64,000 nt of DNA from Pseudomonadota bacterium (lineage in GTDB: Bacteria; Pseudomonadota; Gammaproteobacteria; Xanthomonadales; Xanthomonadaceae): contig JAFEBV010000043.1 in assembly GCA_018242485.1 (NCBI GenBank), positions 1-64,000 of the forward strand, in the 5' to 3' direction. Position numbers and translations under genes: made by a program. How positions within the stretch are numbered: position 1 is the first letter of the stretch; the number at the start of each line of letters is the position of its first letter. The notes beneath the pieces are model-generated. The model saw only the letters and a program-made list of their open reading frames with translations, was not told the origin of the DNA and searched no databases. Below, piece after piece: positions 8,438 to 16,356 of the stretch.

Positions 8438-11400
8438 AATGCATCGACGAGCTGGCGCGCCAACCGCTTGACCGACACACCCGGTTTCGCGCCCAGTTCC
8501 TGCGCGAACAGCGACACCCGCAATTCCTCCAGATCCCAGCGCAGCGCCTGCCATTCCGGGCGCTCGCCCGCGCCATCGCGGCGCGCCTGCACCAGCGCTT
8601 CCACGAACGGGCGCAACTCCAGCAGCCGCGCCTGATCGCGCGGCGGATCGTCGATGGCGCGTTGCGCGCGCAGCGCCATCGCCTTGAGGTAACGCGGAAA
8701 CTGCGCCAGCGCCCGCGCCGGCGTCGCGCCCAGGAAGCCCGGCGGCAGCAAATCGTCAAGCTGCGCGCGCAGGTCGTCGAGGTTTCCTTTCGCCCAACCC
8801 AGCAAGGGCGATTCCAGTTGCGGCTTGAGCGCGGCCACCGCATCGAGGATGGATGCGGCCAGTTGCAGGCGTCCCATCGCCTCGCCGAACAGGCGGCGGC
8901 CGATGTCCGCCTGCGCCGCGTCGAAAGCCGTGCGATCGCGGATACTCTCGACGCCGTCGTCCAGCAACACCTTCAAGGCCGCATCGACGATGTCGGTACG
9001 CAGGTGTTCGGCCGCCGGCGATTTCGCTCCCGCCTGGCCGGTGAATTTCTCGATGGACGCATACAGCAGTCCTGCTTGCGGGGTGATCGGCAACTGCTTG
9101 CGTGCGGATTTGATGCGCTCGGCGAGTGCGATGCGCAACAGGCGACGCACACCCCCGGCATGTTCGCGCAACGCCTGTCCGCGATCGGCGAATATCCGCA
9201 GCGCAACCGCCTCACCGGCATCCACCAGCGCCGGATACGCCGGCACGCCGGCTTCGCCGGGGACAAGCTCGGGCAGCGCCTGCAGCGGGAATTCGCGCAA
9301 TCCTTCCGCCGCCAGATCGCGCCCTGCGCGCGCGGCGAAAGCATGCTGCGCGCGTTCGCCGAAGCGTGCGCGCAAGCCCTCCAGATCCCGCGATTGATCG
9401 AGCACACGCCCATCCTCCACCACCCGCAGATTCATGCGCAGATGGGGTTCGATTCCTGCTTCGTCGAAATCCGTCGCCGCCACGCTGGCCCCAGTCGCAC
9501 GGGTGAGGAAACGCGAGAGTTCGCCGGAGATGGCATCGGCACTGGCAACCGGCCATGCTTCGGCGAACGCACGCGCGAAATCCGGTGCCGGCACATAATT
9601 GCGCCGCAACGCTTTGGGCAAGCCGCGGATCAACGCGGTCGCCTTTTCCTCGCGCAAACCCGGCACCAGCCACGACAACCGCGCCGCATCGAGCGCATGC
9701 AGCAGGTGCAGCGGCACCAGCAGGCTCACGCCGTCGTCAGGCGCCCCCGGCTCGAAGCAGTAATGCAGTTCCAGACGCGCATCACCCAGCGCCAGATATT
9801 TCGGGAAGCGTTCGGCTTCGCCGCCCTCGCCCGGCAACAGCTCGGCCAGCGGCCACTCCAGCGCTCGGCGTTGCTCGGGAGCGGCTTTCGCGTACCAAGC
9901 ATCCAAGCCATGCGCGGTGCACACGTCCTGCGGAATGCGGTCGAGGTACCAGCGCGCCTGCCAGTCCTCATCGGCGACCAGACCGGCGCGGCGCAGCTTG
10001 GCTTCTTCCTCGCGCGCCTTGTCCAGAGTCGCCAGATTGCGCCTGAGGAAGGGCGCGCGCAGATCGGCTTCGCCCGGCACCAGCCCTTGCCGGATGAAAA
10101 TCTCGCGCGCTTCCGCCGGCGCGATGGAACCGTAGTGAACGGGTTTTTTCGGCGCGAGCACGAGCCCGAACAGGGCGATTTGTTCGGACGCGATCACGCG
10201 GCCCTGCTTGCGCGACCAGTGCGCGTCGTAGTGGCGGCGTGATAGCAGGTGCGGCAGTTCGGCGATCGCCCAATCCGGCTCGATGCGCGCGTTCGTGAGC
10301 GCCCAAACCTGCGCTGTATCGAGCAAGGTCGCCGCCAGCACCCACGGCGGCGGTTGTTTCGCCAAGGCCGAGCCGGGGAACAGTTTGAAGCGGCGCTGGC
10401 GCGGGGCGAGGTAGAGGTTCTTCTCGTCCTTGTTGCCGACCTGCATCGGCAAGCCGGCGATCAAGGCGCGGTGCAGCGCGGCGTAATCCGCCGGTTGCGC
10501 GTTCGCGTGGAAGTCGAGCTCCTCGCCGAGCAGCAGCAGTTGCCGATGCAATTCGCGCCACTCGCGCATGCGCAGGAAGCCGAGGTAGTGTTTTTCACAC
10601 CACGCACGCAGCTTCGATTGGGTCAACTCCTCGTGCGCGGCGGCGTAGGCGTCCCACAGCTTCACGATGCCGACGAACTCCGACTTCGGATCGGCGAAGG
10701 TCGCGTGTGCAGCGTCGGCCGCGCCACGCGCATCGGCGGGGCGCTCGCGCGGGTCTTGCACGCCGAGAAACGACGCGATGACGGTCGCCTCGCGCAGGCA
10801 GCCATGTTGGCGCGCGGCGACGAGGATGCGCGCCAGTTTCACGTCGATGGGAATGCGCGCGAGCGTGCTACCGATCGGTGTGAGTACACGGCGCCCATGC
10901 GCATCCGGCGCGGACACGGCGCCCAGTTCCCACAACTGCTGCCAGCCATCGGCGATCGCGCGGCTGTCGGGCGCATCGATGAAGGCGAATTTTTCGATGA
11001 TCTGCGGATGGCCGTCACGGCAATCCGTAGATGCGCGTTTCGGCTCCGCCGATACACGACCTTCGACGCGCCCAAGCCCCAGCGCGAGCATGCGCAAGAT
11101 CACGCCGGCCAGTGCGGCGCGCAGGATTTCCGGGTCGGTGTAGCGTGGCCGCGCGAGAAAGTCGGCTTCGGAATACAACCGGTAGCAAACCCCCGCGGCG
11201 ACACGCCCGCAACGGCCACGGCGCTGGTCGGCGCTGGCCTGCGAGATCGCCTCGACATGCAGCCGATCGAGCTTCATGCGCGGGCTGTAACGCTTGACCC
11301 GCGCGTAGCCCGGGTCGATCACGTAACGGATGCGCGGCACCGTCAGCGAGGTTTCCGCCACATTGGTCGCCAGCACGATGCGCCGGCCGGAGCCGGGGTT

Positions 11401-12417
11401 GAATACACGATCCTGGTCGCGCGGTGAAAGCCGCGCATACAACGGCAGCACTTCGGTATGCCGGAACTTGCGCTTGCCGAGCAACTGGTGCAGATCGCGG
11501 ATCTCGCGCTCGCCGGGCAGGAACACCAGCACGTCGCCCGGCCCGCCCCCCGCAGGGCCGACCTCGCGGGTGATCTCCTCCAGTGCGGCGAGGATGGCGT
11601 CGCTGGTGCTGAGCGGCTCGCGCAGATCCTCGCCATCCTCGTCGTCGCCACGATGGTCGAGTGGCCGGTAACGCACTTCCACCGGATAGCTGCGCCCTTC
11701 CACCTCCAGCACCGGCGCATCGTTGAAGTGCTTGGCGAAACGCGACGTGTCGATGGTGGCCGAGGTCACGATCAGCTTCAGATCCGGCCGTCGCGCGACC
11801 AGTTCCTTGAGGTAGCCGAGCAGGAAGTCGATGTTGAGACTGCGCTCGTGCGCCTCGTCGATGATCAGGGTGTCGTAGGCCGACAGCCAGCGGTCGTTCT
11901 GCATCTCGGCAAGCAGAATGCCGTCGGTCATGAACTTGATGCGCGTGTCCGGCCCAACCTGGTCGTTGAAGCGCACCTGAAAGCCGACCGCGCCGCCGAG
12001 CGGCACCTGCAACTCCTGTGCGACCCGGCGCGCCACGCTGCGTGCGGCAATCCGCCGCGGCTGCGTGCAACCGATCATTCCCGCCGCGCCGCGTCCGGCG
12101 GCGAGACATAACTTGGGCAATTGGGTGGTCTTGCCCGAGCCGGTCTCGCCGGCGATCACCACGACGCGATGTTCGCGGATCAGCTCGACGATGCGCTGCG
12201 CTTCGCGGGCGATCGGCAGACTGTCGTCGAACGTCGGCGTCGGCGCCGACTCGCGGCGCAGCGCCACCGCAGCCCGCGATGTCGCCAGCACCGTGTCGAA
12301 GGTCTTGCGCAGCACATCGTCCTTGGGTGTTTTTCGTGTTGCCGCATGCAGGCGGATCAGGCGCGCACGATCGCGGGTGGCAGCGCCTTCCAGCGCATCG
12401 CCACGTTCGTTTTCCAT
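8422..12417 (-). CDS. hrpA: ATP-dependent RNA helicase HrpA
   Basis: HrpA is a large DEAH-box RNA helicase implicated in mRNA processing and in rescue of stalled ribosomes. From the chosen start it is 1331 residues, close to the 1300 of E. coli. Visible motifs are Walker A GETGSGKTT (about 90-98), TQPRRIAARSVARRVAQE, DEAHERSLNIDF (about 186), SATID and QRRGRCGR. HA2/OB-fold regions and the long HrpA-specific C-terminal domain follow. The ATG at 12417 matches the family N terminus; one at 12492 is possible. Residues about 450-472 are an extra in-frame segment encoded by a palindromic DNA insert, listed separately. Confidence 0.95.
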   Translation of the reverse strand: MENERGDALEGAATRDRARLIRLHAATRKTPKDDVLRKTFDTVLATSRAAVALRRESAPTPTFDDSLPIAREAQRIVELIREHRVVVIAGETGSGKTTQLPKLCLAAGRGAAGMIGCTQPRRIAARSVARRVAQELQVPLGGAVGFQVRFNDQVGPDTRIKFMTDGILLAEMQNDRWLSAYDTLIIDEAHERSLNIDFLLGYLKELVARRPDLKLIVTSATIDTSRFAKHFNDAPVLEVEGRSYPVEVRYRPLDHRGDDEDGEDLREPLSTSDAILAALEEITREVGPAGGGPGDVLVFLPGEREIRDLHQLLGKRKFRHTEVLPLYARLSPRDQDRVFNPGSGRRIVLATNVAETSLTVPRIRYVIDPGYARVKRYSPRMKLDRLHVEAISQASADQRRGRCGRVAAGVCYRLYSEADFLARPRYTDPEILRAALAGVILRMLALGLGRVEGRVSAEPKRASTDCRDGHPQIIEKFAFIDAPDSRAIADGWQQLWELGAVSAPDAHGRRVLTPIGSTLARIPIDVKLARILVAARQHGCLREATVIASFLGVQDPRERPADARGAADAAHATFADPKSEFVGIVKLWDAYAAAHEELTQSKLRAWCEKHYLGFLRMREWRELHRQLLLLGEELDFHANAQPADYAALHRALIAGLPMQVGNKDEKNLYLAPRQRRFKLFPGSALAKQPPPWVLAATLLDTAQVWALTNARIEPDWAIAELPHLLSRRHYDAHWSRKQGRVIASEQIALFGLVLAPKKPVHYGSIAPAEAREIFIRQGLVPGEADLRAPFLRRNLATLDKAREEEAKLRRAGLVADEDWQARWYLDRIPQDVCTAHGLDAWYAKAAPEQRRALEWPLAELLPGEGGEAERFPKYLALGDARLELHYCFEPGAPDDGVSLLVPLHLLHALDAARLSWLVPGLREEKATALIRGLPKALRRNYVPAPDFARAFAEAWPVASADAISGELSRFLTRATGASVAATDFDEAGIEPHLRMNLRVVEDGRVLDQSRDLEGLRARFGERAQHAFAARAGRDLAAEGLREFPLQALPELVPGEAGVPAYPALVDAGEAVALRIFADRGQALREHAGGVRRLLRIALAERIKSARKQLPITPQAGLLYASIEKFTGQAGAKSPAAEHLRTDIVDAALKVLLDDGVESIRDRTAFDAAQADIGRRLFGEAMGRLQLAASILDAVAALKPQLESPLLGWAKGNLDDLRAQLDDLLPPGFLGATPARALAQFPRYLKAMALRAQRAIDDPPRDQARLLELRPFVEALVQARRDGAGERPEWQALRWDLEELRVSLFAQELGAKPGVSVKRLARQLVDALRAGR
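11002..11070. repeat. Palindromic insert inside hrpA
   Basis: Between the helicase motif read as ALGLG and IIEKFAFID, HrpA has 23 extra residues (RVEGRVSAEPKRASTDCRDG followed by HPQ). E. coli HrpA passes directly from GLG to a short DIEKFPFID. The underlying DNA contains a 14-bp inverted repeat with two mismatches (11002-11015 and 11017-11030; CTGCGGATGGCCGT facing ACGGCAATCCGTAG). This looks like a REP-type element inserted in frame and tolerated in a surface loop. Confidence 0.6.
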
Positions 12418-13135
12418 GCGTCGATGTCCTGCATGTGCCGGCGACGGGCTGCCGTCGCGGCGATCCGCCGATTCGTCTGCCATCGTCGGCATTGTCCCAC
12501 GCCGGGCACGGAACCGGTCATGCGTCGGAAACGTGACGGGCGGCAGGGTGCAATGGCTCGGCGAATCATCGGCCGGAGGCTCGCAACATCAACGGCCATG
12601 CCCGCCGCCATCAACATATGTGCATGCCATAACACAAGCACGAAAGTGTGAACGGTTGCGCAACAACACTTCTTGATGGATCCAATTTTGATCCGGCCAA
12701 TCATTAAGTTCATCTTTTAATGATGCGTCGCGCCATCGTATTTCAGAAGAATACTCAAGCTTCGATGAATACGGCTGTTTCCATATTTCACTGTTTTATC
12801 TACTTTATTTGTTTTCTTTCATTCTTCAACACTCGAATTGATTGCCTCTTCGATGAAACCCCGTGGCACTTAATTGCTGCGATGCGCCTATAAATTAATT
12901 AATCGTAATCCAATGCCATGCAAAACAGGTACTAGTGTCGCCGCCCAGAGGAGAAGCATCGCCATGGATGCCTCCTGTTGCAGATGCCCCGTCATCCGCT
13001 GTCGCCGGCAGACCCACGGGCAATGATCGATTCACGGCGACATCGGACGGCAGAGTGCCATCCAGACGCAACACCGGCATCGGCACGACCGTTGACATCA
13101 CCACCACACATCCAACCCATCGGGGACTTGATCAC
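12418..13135. other. Long AT-rich leader between hrpA and S53 protease 1
   Basis: This 718-bp divergent gap has no convincing gene. The part nearest hrpA (to about 12650) has normal base composition. About 12660-12930 is strikingly AT-rich, with long A/T runs and a TAAATTAATTAATCG-like stretch near 12890. The final 200 bp leading to the protease return to high GC. The region probably contains the promoter and regulatory sites of the secreted protease. A reading frame opens from 12935, but its first 67 codons lack a signal peptide and look non-coding. Confidence 0.6.
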
Positions 13136-14974
13136 ATGAACACGATCCGCAAATCGACGCTCGCGCTGGCGGTGGTAGCCGCCTGCTGCGCGGCGGGCTC
13201 AGCCGCCGCAGCTGGCTCGCTGATGACCGTCGCCCGCCCGACCTTCATGCAGCATGGCGATGCGCTGATGGGCGCACTGCCGCAAAACCAGCAGATCCGC
13301 TTCAGCATGTCCTTGCAGATGCGCGACCGCGCGGGGCTGGATGCCTTCATCGCCGGCATGAAGAACCATCCGGGCCAGGTGATGAGTACCGCGCAGTTCA
13401 TGGCCCGGCACGCACCCACGCAGGCGCAGGTCGATCAGGTGGTCAACTGGCTCAAGGGCCAGGGCTTCAGCAACATCGACATCGCCCCGAACCACCTGCT
13501 GGTGACGGCCTCCGGCAACGCCGGACTGGTCGGCCGTGCGTTCAACACCTCGATGGCGCAGTTCAAGACCCATGATGGCCGCATCGCGTTCGGCAACACG
13601 ACCGAGGCGATGATCCCGGCCGAATTGCAAAGCCGCGTGCTGGGCGTGGTCGGCCTGCAAGACGTGAACATGGGCCACACCTTCTTCCGAGTGGCAAAAC
13701 CGCAAGGCGGGGCGCACACGCTGGCCGTCACCGGCCACAGCCCACTGGACTTCGACACGATCTATGGCGCCAGCTCGGCGGCCACGGGTTCGGGCGTGAC
13801 GGTGGGCATCTTCACCCAGGGCAAGATCACCCAGTCGATCACCGACCTGAACACGTTCACCGCGAACAACGGCCTGCCGACGGTGACCACCCAGACCGTG
13901 CAGACCGGCGCATCGAGCACCGATGCCAGCGGCGTGGGCGAGTGGGACCTGGACAGCCAGGACATCATCGGCATGACCGGCGGCGTGGCCAAGATCATCT
14001 GGTACAACACCACCTCCCTGTCCGAAGCGAACATGGACTCCAACTTCAACACGATCGTCTCGGCCAATGCCGCCAAGATCATCAACGTGTCGATCGGCGG
14101 TTGCGAGACCGGCGCCAATTACACGACGTCTGACAACATCTTTGCGCAGGGCGTGGCGCAGGGCCAGACCTTCTCGATCTCCACCGGCGACTCCGGCGCG
14201 GACGAGTGCGGCAACGGCGGCACCACCCCGAGTTGGCCGGCCAACTCGCAATACGTCGTCGCCGTCGCCGGCACCACGCTGAATGCAACGACCGGCTCCA
14301 GCGCCACCTGGAGCAGCGAGACGGTGTGGAAGGATTCCGGGGGTTCGCAGTCCAAGTACGAGCCCAAGCCAAGCTGGCAGACGCTGTGGACTGGCACCTA
14401 CCGTGGCGTGGCCGATGTGGCCTTCGACGGCGACCCGAACTCCGGTGCCAAGGTCATCGTCAGTGGCGCAACCCAGCAAATCGGCGGCACCAGTCTGTCG
14501 GCACCCTTGTTCGCCGGCGAGTGGGCCCGTGTCATCGCCACCAAGGGCACCAGCGTGGGCTTCGCCGGCCCGATCATCTACCAGTTGCCAGCATCGGCCT
14601 TCCACGACATCACCTCGGGCAGCAATGGCATCAGCGCCAAGGTCGGCTACGACCTCGCTTCCGGGCGCGGCAGCATGATCTTGTCCACGGCCCTGGCCAA
14701 TTGGCCGGGTGGCGGTGGCGGTGGCGGCAACAACCCGCCGACGGCCAACTTCACCTACAAGGTCAGCGGCCTGAAGGTGAACTTCACCGACAAGTCCACC
14801 GACTCCGATGGCACGATCGCTTCGTATTCGTGGACCTTCGGCGACGGCAAGACCTCCACCACCAAGAGCCCGCAGCACACCTACAAGACGGCCGGCACCT
14901 ACTCGGTGACCGAGACGGTGACCGACAACGGCGGCGCGACCGGCAGCAAGACCCAGTCGGTGAAGGTGCAGTGA
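13136..14974 (+). CDS. Secreted S53 (sedolisin/pseudomonalisin-type) protease with PKD domain
   Basis: This is an exported serine-carboxyl peptidase, a family that digests proteins at acid pH. The 612-residue preproprotein has a signal peptide (MNTIRKSTLALAVVAACCAA), an activation prodomain of roughly 170 residues, the catalytic domain, and a C-terminal PKD domain (about 535-612). Catalytic residues are visible: Glu269 and Asp273 in GEWDLDSQD, the oxyanion Asp352 in STGDSGADECG, and Ser453 in GGTSLSAPLF. The ATG at 13136 is selected because the signal peptide starts there. A strong terminator follows. A close paralogue lies at 51962-54331 on the other strand. Confidence 0.95.
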   Translation: MNTIRKSTLALAVVAACCAAGSAAAAGSLMTVARPTFMQHGDALMGALPQNQQIRFSMSLQMRDRAGLDAFIAGMKNHPGQVMSTAQFMARHAPTQAQVDQVVNWLKGQGFSNIDIAPNHLLVTASGNAGLVGRAFNTSMAQFKTHDGRIAFGNTTEAMIPAELQSRVLGVVGLQDVNMGHTFFRVAKPQGGAHTLAVTGHSPLDFDTIYGASSAATGSGVTVGIFTQGKITQSITDLNTFTANNGLPTVTTQTVQTGASSTDASGVGEWDLDSQDIIGMTGGVAKIIWYNTTSLSEANMDSNFNTIVSANAAKIINVSIGGCETGANYTTSDNIFAQGVAQGQTFSISTGDSGADECGNGGTTPSWPANSQYVVAVAGTTLNATTGSSATWSSETVWKDSGGSQSKYEPKPSWQTLWTGTYRGVADVAFDGDPNSGAKVIVSGATQQIGGTSLSAPLFAGEWARVIATKGTSVGFAGPIIYQLPASAFHDITSGSNGISAKVGYDLASGRGSMILSTALANWPGGGGGGGNNPPTANFTYKVSGLKVNFTDKSTDSDGTIASYSWTFGDGKTSTTKSPQHTYKTAGTYSVTETVTDNGGATGSKTQSVKVQ

Positions 14975-15057
14975 GCATGGGCCACGGGTGACGGCAGCGA
15001 TCCACGCTGCCCACGCCTCGTTCCCATCGAGGGCGTGACATCTAGGGCATGACATCC

Positions 15058-15087
15058 AGACCCCGGCCTCGCGCCGGGGTCTTTTTT
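15058..15087 (+). terminator. Rho-independent terminator after S53 protease 1
   Basis: A 10-bp GC-rich stem (AGACCCCGGC / GCCGGGGTCT) with loop CTCGC is followed by a run of six T. It lies about 85 bp beyond the protease stop. Nearly the same hairpin follows the second S53 gene at 51907-51936. Confidence 0.93.
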
Positions 15088-15203
15088 GCGCGCCCTCCAT
15101 CCATCCCCAACCCGCGCACCACGCCCTCGCGCCAGCCATGCCACGGTTGTTTCCCGGCGTGCCGCCAGCTACCGTGGAGCCCGCCCCGAACCCGAGGATC
15201 GCC

Positions 15204-16100
15204 ATGCACAGGATGAATGGATGGCTGCTTGCCGGCTGGCTTGCCATCGGTTGGCCCGCGGCCTCCGTTGCCGCCTGCCCGCCCGACGGGCAGACGCTCG
15301 ACACGCTCAAGCAGCTCAAGGCGTTGAATTTCCGCACTTCGGACGCGAACGACCAGAAGAAGCTGGCGCTGGGCCTGCTCGACTGCCTCGGCGACCCCAA
15401 CCCGCTGCTGCGCGAGGACATCGCTGCGAAGGCCTTGCAAACGTGGTTGCGCGCGGGTGCCTTCGATACCGAAACCTTGCGGGCGATGCGCGATGCGCTG
15501 CTGGCGCAACTCAGCGGCGACGACGCGCAGGGCTTCCGCAAGCCGTGGGCTGCGCTGACCTTGGCCGAGTTGGCGCGCACCGACCGCATCAAGCCATGGA
15601 TGAATGCCGAGGAACGTTCGGCAATGGTCGATGCCGCGGCCGACTACCTGCAATCGGTGAGCGACTATCGCGCCTTCGTCGATCAGGAAGGCTGGCGCGC
15701 CGGCGTGGCCAACGCTGGCGACTGGATGCTGCAACTGGCGCTCAACCCGGCGCTGGACAAGGCGCAGGCCGACCGCATGCTGGCCGCGCTGGCCACCCAG
15801 ATCGTCCCCGATGCCGCGACCGCGTACACCGCGGGCGAGCCCGGCCACCTCGCGCGGCCGGTGCTCTATCTGGCCCAGCACGGTTTCTACACGCAGAAGG
15901 ACTGGGACGTGTGGTTCGGCAAACTCATCGTACGCATCGGCGATCCGGCGCTGGCGTGGAACGACAGCCACTGGCTGGCGCGCCGCCACGACCTGATGTC
16001 CTTCCTGTTGAGCCTGTATATCGACGCCGACCAGAGCACCGATCCCAACATCCACTTCCTCAAACCTTCCGTGGTGGACGCGGTCAAGAAGATGCCCTGA
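15204..16100 (+). CDS. DUF2785-family secreted protein
   Basis: This 298-residue protein has a signal peptide (WLLAGWLAIGWPAASVAA) and a mostly helical body. The segment with EGWRAGVANAGDWMLQLALNP matches the core of the DUF2785 family as I recall it. The family has no established biochemical role. The ATG at 15204 follows a GAGGA-like ribosome-binding site and puts the signal peptide at the N terminus; an in-frame start at 15138 would bury it. The gene stands alone after the S53 terminator. Confidence 0.75.
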   Translation: MHRMNGWLLAGWLAIGWPAASVAACPPDGQTLDTLKQLKALNFRTSDANDQKKLALGLLDCLGDPNPLLREDIAAKALQTWLRAGAFDTETLRAMRDALLAQLSGDDAQGFRKPWAALTLAELARTDRIKPWMNAEERSAMVDAAADYLQSVSDYRAFVDQEGWRAGVANAGDWMLQLALNPALDKAQADRMLAALATQIVPDAATAYTAGEPGHLARPVLYLAQHGFYTQKDWDVWFGKLIVRIGDPALAWNDSHWLARRHDLMSFLLSLYIDADQSTDPNIHFLKPSVVDAVKKMP

Positions 16101-16356
16101 GCGGTGGTGCCCGGCCATCGCCACGACGTGCCGACCGCTGGCCAGAACCTGCGCGGCGCGCGATGATGGCGGCATGCATCGCGGGATGGCATCACGGTTT
16201 TGTGAAGCCGCGCACGTCCGCCCGCGATGCCGACGCGGGATGCTTGGCTGCATGCAGGACATGCCGGCGGCGGAACCGGGGACGATGACCGCATCGGGCA
16301 GCGGCGACTTGCGCTGCGGGCGGGACGGATCGATGCGTTTGCACGGATGGCCAACC

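Noticed and set aside
12935..13135. N-terminal extension of 67 codons to S53 protease 1
   Set aside because: It would bury the signal peptide; the paralogue at 54331 starts at the equivalent methionine.
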